A stretch of 64,000 bases of DNA from Paenibacillus sp. RUD330 (lineage in GTDB: Bacteria; Bacillota; Bacilli; Paenibacillales; Paenibacillaceae), in NCBI RefSeq assembly GCF_002243345.2, contig NZ_CP022655.2, forward strand, positions 2,482,501 to 2,546,500, written 5' to 3'. The notes under the pieces were generated by a model. The model saw only the letters and a program-made list of their open reading frames with translations, had not been told where the DNA came from and ran no database searches. The position numbers and the translations under genes were made by a program. This document shows positions 49,596 through 59,610 of this stretch, piece after piece; the first letter of the stretch is position 1; each line of letters starts with the position of its first letter.

Positions 49596-52382
49596 ATGGC
49601 TGCACTTACGCCGATGATGGAGCAGTACATGTCCATCAAGCAGGAAGCGAAAGACGCTTTCCTATTTTTCCGTCTTGGAGATTTCTACGAGCTGTTCTTC
49701 GACGATGCCGTTCTGGCTTCGAGGGAACTGGAAATAACGCTGACCGGCCGCGCAGGCGGCGGCGAGGAACGGATACCGATGTGCGGGGTGCCGTATCATT
49801 CGGCAGAGGGATACATAGCTCGCCTGATCGAAAAGGGCTACAAGGTCGCCATCTGCGAGCAGGTGGAGGATCCGGCCGCGGCAAAGGGCGTCGTGCGCAG
49901 GGAGATCGTGCGCGTCGTGACGCCGGGAACGGTCATGGAGACCAAATCGCTGGCCGACAAAACCAACAACTACATCGTGTCCGTCGCTCAGGAGGGCGGC
50001 CAGTTCGCTCTGGCAGCCTGCGACTTGACGACGGGAGAGCTGTACGCCACCTCGTTCACGGGCGGGCTCGAGCTGCTCCAGGACGAGATCAACGTCTACG
50101 TGCCGGCCGAAATCGTCGGGGACGCTGCCGTGCTGGACAGCCTGAAGCAGAAGCTGTCGGCAGGCGCGAAACCGGTTCTGTACACCGCTCGCGAGCCTAT
50201 GGATGCACCGCAGCTGGCGGCGCTGTTTCCGGACGGAGCGCTTGACGGGCTTGCTTCTTCGAGGCTTCGGGCCGTCTCCGCTCTCGCCGGCTATCTGGTG
50301 GAAACCCAGAAGAGGTCGCTCGGCCACGTCCGCAGCATCCGAAGTTACGAGCCGAACCAGTATCTGATTCTGGATCCGTTCACCCGACGCAACCTGGAGC
50401 TGACCGAGACGGTGCAGGGACGCAGCCGCAAGGGGTCGCTGCTCTGGCTGCTCGACCGGACGAAAACCTCGATGGGCGGCAGGCTGCTGCGCCGCTGGAT
50501 CGACAAGCCGCTGCTGTCGGCGGCTGCGGTCGAGGAGCGGCTGGAGGCGGTGGAGGCGCTGCACGGAAATCTCATCCTGCGCGAGGATCTGCGCGGCGAG
50601 CTGGATGGAATCTATGATCTGGAGAGGCTTGTCGGACGGGTCGCCTACGGCACGGCGGGCGGCCGCGATCTGGCGGCTCTGAGGGCATCCCTGGAGCGCG
50701 TGCCGGCGGTGCTGGAGCTGCTTGCCGCCTCTCCGTCGGATACGCTGCGGCAGCTCGCGGGCGGCGTGGACGAATGCGCCGACCTCAGAGAGATGATCGA
50801 CACCGTCCTCGTGGACGAGCCTCCGGTGTCCGTGCGCGAGGGCGGACTGATCCGCGCCGGGTACGACGCCTATCTCGACCAGCTGCGCGAAGCCAGCACG
50901 GGGGGCAAGAGGTGGCTGGCCGAGCTGGAGCGCAGAGAGCGCGAGGCGACGGGCGTCAAGACGCTGAAAATCGGCTACAACAAAGTGTTCGGCTACTTCC
51001 TTGAGGTGTCCAAGGCGAATATATCCGCGCTGCCGGAAGGGCGGTACGAGAGGAAGCAGACGCTGGCGAATGCCGAGCGCTACGTCACGCCGGAGCTCAA
51101 GGAGAAGGAGAGGCTCATTCTCGAGGCCGAGGAGAAAATGACGGATCTCGAGTACAGCCTCTTCCTGCAGCTCCGCGACGCCGTGTCGGCTCAGCTGCAC
51201 CGGCTGCAGCGGCTCGCGGAAACGATCGCCTGCGCCGATGTGCTGCAGTCGCTCGCCGCGGTCAGCGCCGAGCGCCGCTACGTCCGGCCCGCAGTATCGG
51301 ACGGGTACGACCTGCTCATCGAAGGCGGCCGCCATCCCGTCGTGGAAGCGGTCATGGAGGACGTCAGCTTCATGGCCAACGGAGCCGACCTGTCGCAGGG
51401 CGGCGCCCGAGTCCTGCTCATCACGGGACCGAACATGGCCGGCAAAAGCACCTACATGCGCCAGACGGCTCTGATCTGCGTCATGGCCCAGATCGGCTGC
51501 TTCGTGCCGGCCCGCTCGGCCAGGCTGCCTCTGGTCGACCGGATCTTCACCCGCATCGGAGCGGCCGACGACCTCGTCGGCGGCCAGAGCACGTTCATGG
51601 TGGAGATGCGCGACATCCAGCAGATGACCGACAAGGCGACGGAGCGCAGCCTCGTCATCATCGACGAGCTGGGACGGGGCACCTCGACCGCGGAAGGAAT
51701 GTCGATCGCGCAGGCCGTCATCGAGTACCTGCACGACCGGACGGGCTGCAAGGCGCTCGTGTCAACGCATTTCCACGAGCTGTCCCATCTGGAAGAGTCA
51801 TTGGAGCATCTGAGCAACGCCTCCATGGCGGTCAAGGAAAGCGGCGGCGACGTCACCTTCCTGCGCCGGCTCGTGCCCGGAGCGGCCAGCACCAGCTACG
51901 GCATCTACTGCGCCCGTCTCGCCGGACTGCCCGAGAGCATCATCGGACGCGCCTACGAGCTTCTCGAGTCGGCGGAGAGCCATTATTCGCCGGTTCCGGC
52001 GAAGAAGGGCGATCCGGGCGAGGGGAACAGGGCGGCTCCAGACCGGCAAGCCGGTGCGATGCCGGCTCCGCAGGGCCCGGCCGGAGCGGCTGGAGCTGAG
52101 ATGCGGCATCCTGAAGGGGCGGATAAGGCGGAGCGAGCCTTGGAAGGCGCCGCAGCCTACCGGGCCGAAGCGGCTGCCGGCGCCGCCGCTGCGGATCCGG
52201 TCCAGCTGTCGATCTTCGGCGAGGAGGCTGCGCATCCGGATGCGCCGTCCAAGCGCAAGGCCGGCAAGCACGAGGATGCGGCCGATGCCTTTGCAGACAG
52301 CCTTCGCAAGCTGGACCTGCTGAACATGACTCCGCTTCAGGCGATCCAATGGCTGAGCGACATGAAAGCCAAGCTGGGCTAA
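49596..52382 (+). CDS. mutS: DNA mismatch repair protein MutS
   Basis: Mismatch-recognition ATPase of 928 aa, some 70 longer than Bacillus MutS. TPMMEQYMSIKQEAKDAFLFFRLGDFYELF contains the Phe-x-Glu mismatch wedge. LLITGPNMAGKSTYMRQ is Walker A, LVIIDELGRGTST Walker B, and STHFHEL the switch. The extra length is an Ala/Pro/Glu-rich linker near residues 800-880. PVQLSIFGEE after it looks like a beta-clamp-binding motif (compare QLSFF in B. subtilis). ATG at 49596 behind GGGAGGG. Followed by mutL after 29 bases. Confidence 0.97.
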   Translation: MAALTPMMEQYMSIKQEAKDAFLFFRLGDFYELFFDDAVLASRELEITLTGRAGGGEERIPMCGVPYHSAEGYIARLIEKGYKVAICEQVEDPAAAKGVVRREIVRVVTPGTVMETKSLADKTNNYIVSVAQEGGQFALAACDLTTGELYATSFTGGLELLQDEINVYVPAEIVGDAAVLDSLKQKLSAGAKPVLYTAREPMDAPQLAALFPDGALDGLASSRLRAVSALAGYLVETQKRSLGHVRSIRSYEPNQYLILDPFTRRNLELTETVQGRSRKGSLLWLLDRTKTSMGGRLLRRWIDKPLLSAAAVEERLEAVEALHGNLILREDLRGELDGIYDLERLVGRVAYGTAGGRDLAALRASLERVPAVLELLAASPSDTLRQLAGGVDECADLREMIDTVLVDEPPVSVREGGLIRAGYDAYLDQLREASTGGKRWLAELERREREATGVKTLKIGYNKVFGYFLEVSKANISALPEGRYERKQTLANAERYVTPELKEKERLILEAEEKMTDLEYSLFLQLRDAVSAQLHRLQRLAETIACADVLQSLAAVSAERRYVRPAVSDGYDLLIEGGRHPVVEAVMEDVSFMANGADLSQGGARVLLITGPNMAGKSTYMRQTALICVMAQIGCFVPARSARLPLVDRIFTRIGAADDLVGGQSTFMVEMRDIQQMTDKATERSLVIIDELGRGTSTAEGMSIAQAVIEYLHDRTGCKALVSTHFHELSHLEESLEHLSNASMAVKESGGDVTFLRRLVPGAASTSYGIYCARLAGLPESIIGRAYELLESAESHYSPVPAKKGDPGEGNRAAPDRQAGAMPAPQGPAGAAGAEMRHPEGADKAERALEGAAAYRAEAAAGAAAADPVQLSIFGEEAAHPDAPSKRKAGKHEDAADAFADSLRKLDLLNMTPLQAIQWLSDMKAKLG

Positions 52383-52411
52383 GAACAGCAGCATAGGAAA
52401 GGAGACCGGGC

Positions 52412-54622
52412 ATGGGCAGAATTCAAGTGATGGACGAGCATTTGGCGAACCAGATCGCCGCTGGCGAAGTCGTCGAGCGGCCCGCGTCGGTCGTGAAGGA
52501 GCTGGTGGAGAACGCCGTCGATGCCGGAGCAACCTCCATCGACATCACGATCGAAGAGGGAGGACTCAGCCTGATCCGCGTCCAGGACGACGGCGGCGGC
52601 ATCGAAGCGGAGGACATGGAGACGGCGTTCCAGCGGCATGCCACGAGCAAGCTGCTGGACAGCCGGGATCTGTTCCGCATCGCGAGCCTCGGCTTCCGCG
52701 GCGAGGCGCTGCCGAGCATCGCGGCTGTCGCCAGGGTCGACTGCACGTCGGCGGGAAGCGACAGCGGACTCGGCCGGCGCATCGTGATGGAAGGCGGGCG
52801 GATGACCGCCGACGAGCATGCCGGAGCCGCTCAAGGCACCGACATGCTCGTGCGCGATCTGTTTTTCAACACGCCCGCCAGGCTCAAGTACATGAAGAGC
52901 ATCCAGACGGAGCTTGGACATATATCGGACTATATTTACCGCATCGCGCTCGCGCATCCCGGGATCGCCTTCTCGCTGACCCACAACGGCGGCAATCTGC
53001 TGCGGACGCTCGGCAACGGGGATCGGCTGCAGGTAATCGCGGCGGTCTACGGCACCGCTACGGCCAAGGCGATGCTGCCGCTGCGGGGAACGCATCCCGA
53101 CTACGAGCTTAACGGCTACATCTCCAAGCCGGAGATGACGAGGGCGAGCCGGAGCGCAATCACGACCGTCGTCAACGGACGCTACATCCGCAGCTTCACC
53201 GTGCAGCAGGCTCTCCTGGCCTCCTACCATACGCTGCTGCCGATCAACCGGTTCCCGATCGCCGTCCTGGAGATTGGGATGCATCCCGGTCTCGTCGACG
53301 TCAACGTGCATCCTTCCAAGATGGAGGTGCGCTTCAGCAAGGAGCCGGAGCTGAAGGCGTTCCTGGAGGAGACGGTCAAGGAAGCGCTCGGCGGCAGGCG
53401 GCATATTCCGGGCCCGGAGTCCGGCCGCTCCGAGCGTTCCGGCCCGTTGTACCGCCAGGAGCAGCTGCGCTTCCATCAGCCGGAGCCGGATGCGGGACGC
53501 TCCGCCGGCGGCGCTGCGGCGGAACCGCCGCTTGGCCTGGCTTCCGCGGCGCGCGAGGCAGCCGCGGGCTCGGCGCCTGCGGCATGGCCCGCACAGGCCC
53601 GCCCTGCCGGCAGCGGGCGCCAGGGCCTGTCTCCGGGCAGCGCGGCGGCGGGGCCTTGGCGCCCGGCGGCGGCCGCCTCGGGCGGCCCCGCCGTTCCGCC
53701 TGACGCCGCTCGGCGGCTGTACGCGCCTGCCGCCGGCATGGCGGCAGACCGCGCCGGAGCCGTGCGGGAACAGGCAGGCGGAGCTTATGCCGCCGTTCCC
53801 GCTCCCGAAGGCGGAACCAATGCCGCCGTTCCCGCTCCTGCAGGCGTCGTTCCCGCTCCCGCAGGCGACGAGCCCGCTGGCCTTGCAGGCGGAGCTTCCG
53901 TCCCCGAGCCGGCGGTCAGCGGCATGGCTCCGTACTCTCAAGCCGGCTCTGCCGAACCCGGAGGTCCGGACGGTCCGTCCGAATCCTTCCCTGCAGCGGC
54001 GGGCAGCCTCTCCGATGCCCCCGATGGCGGAACGGGCTTCCCGGAGCTCGGCTGGGTCGGCCAGATGCACGGCACCTATCTGATCGCGCAAAACGAGGAA
54101 GGCATGTACATGATCGACCAGCATGCCGCCCATGAGCGGATCAATTACGAATACTACTACCGCAAGTTCGGCGAGCCGGGCAGCGAGAGCCAGGTCCTGC
54201 TCGTTCCCTTCACGCTCGAATATACAAGCGCCGACGCCCAGCAACTGGCCGGGAGGCTGGAGCTGCTGGCGGAAGCAGGCGTCGAGATGGAGCCCTTCGG
54301 GCCCCAATCGTTCCTCGTCCGCTCCCATCCTCATTGGTTCCCCAAGGGCGAGGAGCAGCAGCTCGTCGAGGAGATGGCGGAGTGGGTGCTGCGCGAGAAG
54401 CGGGCGGTGGACATCGCCAAGCTTAGGGAGGAAGCGGCCATCATGTGCTCCTGCAAAGCTTCCATCAAGGCGAACGACCGGCTCAGCCGCGAGGAAGGCG
54501 AAGCCCTTCTAGCCAGGCTGGCCGCCTGCGCTCAGCCCTATACTTGTCCGCACGGCAGGCCCATTCTGGTTCATATTTCCAACTATCAGCTAGAGAAAAT
54601 GTTCAAACGGGTGATGTCATGA
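52412..54622 (+). CDS. mutL: DNA mismatch repair protein MutL
   Basis: GHKL ATPase and endonuclease of mismatch repair, 736 aa. NQIAAGEVVERPASVVKELVENAVDAG, DDGGGI, HATSKL and GFRGEALPSI are the N-terminal ATPase motifs. The C-terminal domain has IDQHAAHERINYE (DQHAx2Ex4E endonuclease metal site) and CPHGRPI. Between them (about 340-540) is an Ala/Pro/Gly-rich linker with near-repeats of AAVPAP, which makes it about 110 residues longer than Bacillus MutL. AAAGGAG before the ATG. Its stop overlaps the next start (ATGA). Confidence 0.97.
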   Translation: MGRIQVMDEHLANQIAAGEVVERPASVVKELVENAVDAGATSIDITIEEGGLSLIRVQDDGGGIEAEDMETAFQRHATSKLLDSRDLFRIASLGFRGEALPSIAAVARVDCTSAGSDSGLGRRIVMEGGRMTADEHAGAAQGTDMLVRDLFFNTPARLKYMKSIQTELGHISDYIYRIALAHPGIAFSLTHNGGNLLRTLGNGDRLQVIAAVYGTATAKAMLPLRGTHPDYELNGYISKPEMTRASRSAITTVVNGRYIRSFTVQQALLASYHTLLPINRFPIAVLEIGMHPGLVDVNVHPSKMEVRFSKEPELKAFLEETVKEALGGRRHIPGPESGRSERSGPLYRQEQLRFHQPEPDAGRSAGGAAAEPPLGLASAAREAAAGSAPAAWPAQARPAGSGRQGLSPGSAAAGPWRPAAAASGGPAVPPDAARRLYAPAAGMAADRAGAVREQAGGAYAAVPAPEGGTNAAVPAPAGVVPAPAGDEPAGLAGGASVPEPAVSGMAPYSQAGSAEPGGPDGPSESFPAAAGSLSDAPDGGTGFPELGWVGQMHGTYLIAQNEEGMYMIDQHAAHERINYEYYYRKFGEPGSESQVLLVPFTLEYTSADAQQLAGRLELLAEAGVEMEPFGPQSFLVRSHPHWFPKGEEQQLVEEMAEWVLREKRAVDIAKLREEAAIMCSCKASIKANDRLSREEGEALLARLAACAQPYTCPHGRPILVHISNYQLEKMFKRVMS

Positions 54623-55401
54623 TCGTCACGACGACGGATCAGCCGAGCGGAGCCATGCTTGACGATGCCGCCCGCCTTGCGGAGGAGCTGGGCGCGCGGC
54701 TCGTCAGCCGCAGAGGACGCACGCTCGGCCAATTGACGGCCCATTACGGCGACAAGGAGCTGCTGGTCGCCACGAGCATGCAGCTCCGTTTTTACGGCGG
54801 CCCCGATGAGCCGCCCTTTTATTTCCATCCCAGCATGGCCTACGTCCGCGTAAAGCGGCTGCGCAAGGGAGAGCCCGATCCGCTGGTGGAGCTGGCCGGC
54901 TGCCGTCCGGGAGACAGCGTCCTGGACTGCACGGCCGGACTTGCCGGCGATTCCATCGTGTTCTCCTACGCGGCCGGACCGGAAGGAAGCGTGACGGCGC
55001 TGGAGAGCGAGCCGGTGCTGCATGCCGTTGTCCGTGAGGGGCTTCAGCGTTATGAGACGCCTCTCGAGGACGTGAATGAAGCTTTCCGGCGCATCAGGCC
55101 GGTGCTCGCCGGCCATGCCGACTATTTGAAGTCGCTGCCGGACGACAGCTTCGACATCGTCTACTTCGATCCCATGTTCCGCGATCCGGTTCAGGAATCG
55201 AGCTCGATCGAGCCTCTGCGCGGCTTGGCGAACCACGGCGCGCTTGCGGCGGAGACCGTCCGCGAAGCTGTGCGGGTAGCGAGAAGAACGGTGCTGCTCA
55301 AGGAAAAAAACAACAGCCCGGAGTTTCAGCGGCTCGGCTTCGAGCGCTGTCCGAGGAAAAAGACATCCGCTGTCGGATACGGAGTGATTCGAATTGACTA
55401 A
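54619..55401 (+). CDS. RsmJ-like class I SAM methyltransferase
   Basis: 260 aa. GDSVLDCTAGLAGDSIVFSYAAG is motif I, VTALESEPVLHAVVREGLQRY motif II, and FDIVYFDPMFRDPVQ the DPMF motif that replaces DPPY, as in the RsmJ/DUF548 family of 16S rRNA guanine methylases; Bacillus YpiP is a relative. Start overlaps the mutL stop (ATGA), and it overlaps miaA by 8 bases, so it is part of a mutSL-miaA-hfq operon. The rRNA target is inferred from family. Confidence 0.85.
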   Translation: MIVTTTDQPSGAMLDDAARLAEELGARLVSRRGRTLGQLTAHYGDKELLVATSMQLRFYGGPDEPPFYFHPSMAYVRVKRLRKGEPDPLVELAGCRPGDSVLDCTAGLAGDSIVFSYAAGPEGSVTALESEPVLHAVVREGLQRYETPLEDVNEAFRRIRPVLAGHADYLKSLPDDSFDIVYFDPMFRDPVQESSSIEPLRGLANHGALAAETVREAVRVARRTVLLKEKNNSPEFQRLGFERCPRKKTSAVGYGVIRID

Positions 55402-56392
55402 ACAGCCGCTTCTGGTTCTGGTCGGGCCGACGGCGGTCGGCAAGACGAAGCTGAGCCTGGAGCTTGCCAAGGCATGGAACGCGGAAATCATCTCGGGAGA
55501 CTCCATGCAGGTATACCGGGGAATGGACATCGGCACGGCCAAGATTCCCAGCGATGAGATGGAGGGGATTCCCCATCATCTCATCGATGTCAGGAATCCG
55601 GACGAGCCGTACTCGGCTGCCGATTTCCAGGAAGCCTGCGGCCGCCTCATTCCGGAGATCGCAGCCCGCGGCAAGCTTCCCTTCATTGTCGGCGGCACCG
55701 GGCTCTACATCGAGTCGGTCTGCTACGGATACCAGTTCTCCGAGGCGGGATCGGACGAAGCCTTCCGGGCGGAGCTCCAGAGGCTCGCGGAAGCCGACGG
55801 CGTCGATGCCCTGCACGCCAGGCTGGCGGCCGCCGATCCCGAGTCCGCGGCCAAGCTGCATCCCAACGATGTGCGGAGAGTCATCCGCGCGCTTGAAATT
55901 TTCCATGTGACGGGGGAAACGATGAGCAGCCAGCTCGCCGGACAGAAAAAAGAGTCTCCCTACGAATTAGTTGTTCTGGGACTGCAAATGGACCGTGCGG
56001 AGCTGTACGGGAGAATCGAGGAGAGAATCGATCTCATGATGGAGGCCGGGCTGCCGGAGGAGGTCGCCCGCTTGCTGGAGCAAGGCGTGCCGGAGAACGC
56101 CGTGGCCATGCAGGGGCTGGGATACAAGGAGCTTGTTCCTTGGCTGAAAGGCGGGACGACGAAGGAGGAAGCCGTCCAGCTGCTCAAGCGGGATACGAGA
56201 AGATTCGCCAAGCGCCAGCTGAGCTGGTTCCGGCATATGAAGGACATTCATTGGATCGACGCCGGGGAAAATTTTCACAACAATTTGGAGCTTATCCATG
56301 CTATACTAGCAGGAAAGTTTGCAGTCGATCTTGAATATACCACTAACCAATCCTTTTTGACGGGGGTAACTTCCAATGAACAAATCCATTAA
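55394..56392 (+). CDS. miaA: tRNA dimethylallyltransferase
   Basis: Adds dimethylallyl to N6 of A37 in tRNAs that read UNN codons. 332 aa. [17 protein letters not shown] (P-loop), [46 protein letters not shown] and [15 protein letters not shown] (C-terminal tRNA-binding segment) are all canonical. TTG start at 55394 after GGAGTGA. The last 17 bases overlap the hfq start. Confidence 0.96.
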   Translation: MTKQPLLVLVGPTAVGKTKLSLELAKAWNAEIISGDSMQVYRGMDIGTAKIPSDEMEGIPHHLIDVRNPDEPYSAADFQEACGRLIPEIAARGKLPFIVGGTGLYIESVCYGYQFSEAGSDEAFRAELQRLAEADGVDALHARLAAADPESAAKLHPNDVRRVIRALEIFHVTGETMSSQLAGQKKESPYELVVLGLQMDRAELYGRIEERIDLMMEAGLPEEVARLLEQGVPENAVAMQGLGYKELVPWLKGGTTKEEAVQLLKRDTRRFAKRQLSWFRHMKDIHWIDAGENFHNNLELIHAILAGKFAVDLEYTTNQSFLTGVTSNEQIH

Positions 56393-56621
56393 TATTCAAG
56401 ATACGTTCCTGAACCAGCTCCGCAAGGACAGCATCCCGGTCACGGTTTACCTCACCAACGGTTTCCAGATCCGCGGTGTCATCCGCGCCTTCGATAATTT
56501 CACGATCATCATCGATTCCGACGGACGCCAGCAAATGGTGTACAAGCATGCGATCTCGACGTTCACGCCTCAGCGCAACGTATCGCTCATGCAGCCGCAG
56601 GACAGCTCTTCGGAATCCTAG
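56376..56621 (+). CDS. hfq: RNA chaperone Hfq
   Basis: Sm-like hexameric RNA-binding protein, 81 aa. [41 protein letters not shown] is Sm1 with the proximal-face residues, and [15 protein letters not shown] is Sm2 with the YKHAIST motif. Short acidic tail as in Firmicutes. GGGGG before the ATG; overlaps miaA, the usual miaA-hfq pair. A terminator follows. Confidence 0.97.
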   Translation: MNKSINIQDTFLNQLRKDSIPVTVYLTNGFQIRGVIRAFDNFTIIIDSDGRQQMVYKHAISTFTPQRNVSLMQPQDSSSES

Positions 56622-56688
56622 GACAGGCCTTGCCGCCGCGAGCGGTGAAACCTTTCCTGCAGCAGCTTCGTTAAGGAAATATCGGTCC

Positions 56689-56728
56689 GAAGAACAACCC
56701 GCTCTCCGGCAGGGTTGTTCTTCTGTTT
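56689..56728 (+). terminator. Terminator after hfq
   Basis: GAAGAACAACCC pairs with GGGTTGTTCTTC around an 11-base loop; the tail is TGTTT, so termination may be partial. Confidence 0.75.
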
Positions 56729-56783
56729 CCAGGGTATACCTATATCGGGACAGAAGAGACCGACCGGAAGGAGAACGAGAGAC

Positions 56784-59423
56784 ATGCCAGACCAGAGAAA
56801 AAAAGGGGATCATCCGGCGCAGCCGGCAACCAAGAAGGGCAAGAGGAAAAAAGGCCGGATCAGCCGCAAGCGGAAATGGTTCTACGGCCTGTTCTTCGCG
56901 GGAGCTCTCGCCGTCGTAGCCGGCATTGTCGGCTACCTGCTGGTCATCCTCAACGGCGAGCGGATCCTCGCCGCCAACAAGGATGTGCTCAGCCTGACGG
57001 AGGCTTCCGTCGTCTATGATTCCAGCAACAACAAGATCGCGAGCCTGGCCAGCGTCAATCGGCAGAACGCCGAGTTCTCGGAGCTTCCCCAGAAGCTTCG
57101 CGAGGCGTTCATCGCGACGGAAGACAAGCGCTTCGAGGAGCATTCCGGCATCGACATGCTCGGCATCGGGCGCGCGCTCGTCAAGGACGTCATCGCGCGG
57201 AGCGCGAAGGAAGGCGCGAGCACGATCACGCAGCAGCTGGCGCGCAACCTGTTCCTGAACCAGGACAAGACGTTTTTCCGCAAAGCGACGGAGGCTTCGA
57301 TTGCCGTTGCCCTGGAAAACCAGATGACCAAGGACGAGATCCTTACGATGTACCTGAACCGGATCTACTTCGGCAACGGCATCTATGGCGTGAAGCTCGC
57401 CGCCAAATATTACTTCAACAGCAGCCTTGAAGACCTCAAGCTGTGGCAGATGGCTACTCTTGCCGCCATTCCGAAGGCGCCAAGCTATTATAATCCCAAG
57501 GATGACATCGAGCGCTCGACGCAGCGCCGGGCCGTCGTCCTCAGCTTGATGAACGACCAGGGCTACATTACGCAAGAGGAAGAGGACCAAGCCAAGGCGG
57601 TCGTCTACAAGCCGCCGGGCGAGTTCAACTCCGGCAGCGACCGCAACAAATTCCTGACCTATGTCGATTATGCGGTCAAGGAAGCGATGCAGGTCATGGA
57701 TATGTCCGAGGATGAGATCCGCTTGGGCGGATACAAGATCTACACGTCGCTGAACGCGACGGCCCAGCAGACGATCGAGGACGAGTTCGACGACGACAGC
57801 AACTTCGAGAAAAGTCCGGACGAGCAGAAGCAGCAGGCGGCCATGGTCATCATGGACCATAGCGACGGCTCGATCAAGGCGATGATCGGCGGCCGGGATT
57901 ATGTGCGCAAGGGGCTCAACCGCGTCACGGTTCCGCGGCAGCCGGGCTCTTCCTTCAAGCCGGTCACCGTATACGGCCCGGCGCTGGAGACAGGCGACTA
58001 CACGCCGGGATCGATTCTGCGGGACGACAAGAAATGCTACGGCAGCTATTGTCCTTCCGATTCCAACAAAAACAAGTATATCGGTCCTGTCAGCATGAGC
58101 CAGTCCATCATGGAGTCGCGCAACGCCTCCGCCGTATGGCTGCTCAACGAAATTGGAGTCGGCAAGGGCGTAAGCTTCTCCGGCAAGCTCGGCATGCCGC
58201 TGGACAAGGACGACCGCAATCTGGCGATCGCGCTGGGAGGCCTGTCTCATGGCGTAACCCCGCTGCAGATGGCGACAGCGTACAGCGCATTCGCCAATGA
58301 CGGCAAGTCGGTGGACGCCCATACGATCGTCAAGATCGTCGACCACTCCCAGGAGACGAGATACCAGTATGCCGCAGCGAAGCCCAAGCAGCTCATGAAG
58401 GAGCAGACGGCGGCTTACATGACGGAGCTCCTGCAGGGCGTCGTCGGTCCGGGCGGCACGGGCCGGGGTGCGGCCATCGACCGGCCGCTGGCAGGCAAGA
58501 CCGGTACGACGCAGCATGGCATCAGCGGCCTGAAGTCCAGCTACAACCGCGACGCCTGGTTCGTCGGCTATACGCCGGAATGGACCGCCGCGGTATGGAT
58601 GGGTTATGACAAGACCGACAAGGAGCATCTGCTCAAGAAGAGCAGCTCCGCAGCCGCGGCGCTGTTCTCGAAGGTCATGACCAAGGCGATGAAGGACGTG
58701 CCGAAAGGCTCGTTTGGTAAAGCCCCTTCGGAGCCGACTCCGACGCCGCCGGCAGCGGATGCGCCGGAACAGGTCAAAAATCTGACGGGCTCCTACGATC
58801 CGAACCAGATGCTCGTGTCGCTGCGCTGGACTCCTGTGGAAGGAGATGGGATCAGCTACAGGATCTACCGCAAGGATTCCTCCCAGGCGGAGTTCAGCCG
58901 CGCGCTTGATTCCGCCGCGGCGGGAAGCGCCGATGACATGAGCGTGGCGCCCGGCATGTCGTACGAATATTACGTAACGGCCTATAACAGCGAATCCGGC
59001 TTGGAAGGACCCCCTTCGGCCCGGATCGCGATTGAAGTTCCTGCGGTCGAGATCAGCCCTTCGCCGACTCCATCCGATGACGGCTGGAATGACGGGAGCG
59101 GGGAAGGGAACGAAGGCGGCAACAACGGAAACGGCAACGGAAACGGCAACGGCAACGGAAATGGGAACGGAAATAACGGCAACGGAAACGGCAATGGCAA
59201 CGGAAACGGCAACGGCAATGGCAACGGAAACGGCAACGGCAATGGCAACGGCCAAGGAGGCGGACAGCAGGGAGGGGAGCCGACTTCCCAGCCGACCCCG
59301 ACGCCGACTTCGACTCCGGCCGATGCCGGAGGGACGGGCAGCGGCGACGGAGCGGCCGGCACTTCATCCGCCGGCGATGCAGCCGCACTCCCTTCGGTTC
59401 CGGCTGAATCGACCGGACCTTAG
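56784..59423 (+). CDS. Class A penicillin-binding protein 1A (transglycosylase/transpeptidase)
   Basis: Bifunctional peptidoglycan synthase, 879 aa. Basic cytoplasmic N-terminus, one TM helix (FYGLFFAGALAVVAGIVGYLLVIL), GT51 domain with ATEDKRFEEH (catalytic Glu113) and STITQQLARNLFL, transpeptidase domain with SSFK (Ser389, Lys392), SRN in MESRNAS, and KTGTT. A fibronectin-III-like module (about 675-760) follows, then a long Asn-Gly repeat and a Pro/Thr/Ser-rich end. AAGGAG precedes the ATG at 56784. PonA/PBP1-like; the repeat tail is presumably a flexible wall-spanning extension. Confidence 0.95.
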   Translation: MPDQRKKGDHPAQPATKKGKRKKGRISRKRKWFYGLFFAGALAVVAGIVGYLLVILNGERILAANKDVLSLTEASVVYDSSNNKIASLASVNRQNAEFSELPQKLREAFIATEDKRFEEHSGIDMLGIGRALVKDVIARSAKEGASTITQQLARNLFLNQDKTFFRKATEASIAVALENQMTKDEILTMYLNRIYFGNGIYGVKLAAKYYFNSSLEDLKLWQMATLAAIPKAPSYYNPKDDIERSTQRRAVVLSLMNDQGYITQEEEDQAKAVVYKPPGEFNSGSDRNKFLTYVDYAVKEAMQVMDMSEDEIRLGGYKIYTSLNATAQQTIEDEFDDDSNFEKSPDEQKQQAAMVIMDHSDGSIKAMIGGRDYVRKGLNRVTVPRQPGSSFKPVTVYGPALETGDYTPGSILRDDKKCYGSYCPSDSNKNKYIGPVSMSQSIMESRNASAVWLLNEIGVGKGVSFSGKLGMPLDKDDRNLAIALGGLSHGVTPLQMATAYSAFANDGKSVDAHTIVKIVDHSQETRYQYAAAKPKQLMKEQTAAYMTELLQGVVGPGGTGRGAAIDRPLAGKTGTTQHGISGLKSSYNRDAWFVGYTPEWTAAVWMGYDKTDKEHLLKKSSSAAAALFSKVMTKAMKDVPKGSFGKAPSEPTPTPPAADAPEQVKNLTGSYDPNQMLVSLRWTPVEGDGISYRIYRKDSSQAEFSRALDSAAAGSADDMSVAPGMSYEYYVTAYNSESGLEGPPSARIAIEVPAVEISPSPTPSDDGWNDGSGEGNEGGNNGNGNGNGNGNGNGNGNNGNGNGNGNGNGNGNGNGNGNGNGNGQGGGQQGGEPTSQPTPTPTSTPADAGGTGSGDGAAGTSSAGDAAALPSVPAESTGP
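59117..59252 (+). repeat. Hexanucleotide Asn-Gly coding repeat in the PBP tail
   Basis: About 22 hexamer units of the form GGNAAY encode a run of alternating Gly-Asn. A 24-nt higher-order unit (GGCAATGGCAACGGAAAC plus GGCAAC) repeats near 59191, 59215 and partly 59239. Any gain or loss of whole units keeps the frame, so the tail length may vary between strains. Confidence 0.85.
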
Positions 59424-59429
59424 TCCAAG

Positions 59430-59570
59430 CGGGCATCGGAGCTGCGGTAAAGTTGGCTCCGATGCCCGTTCCATTGAGATCAGAGCCGCCTTCCACGAGG
59501 GCTCCGGAGTATGTTCCCTATGACGTCAGAGCCTCGTTCCATGCTGGCTCCGATGCACGTTCCGCCTGAA
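59430..59570 (+). repeat. Hairpin and near-duplicate segments between the PBP and PPIase genes
   Basis: CGGGCATCGGAGC pairs with GCTCCGATGCCCG (59430-59468), a perfect 13-bp stem with no T-run. GGCTCCGATGC-N-CGTTCC then recurs near 59455 and 59548, and CAGAGCC...TTCCA near 59481 and 59527. The stretch is an intergenic duplication; the first hairpin may stabilise or partly terminate the PBP transcript. Confidence 0.55.
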
Positions 59571-59610
59571 CCCGCATTCGGCAACAATAACCTTCACGGA
59601 AAAGGAAGTC

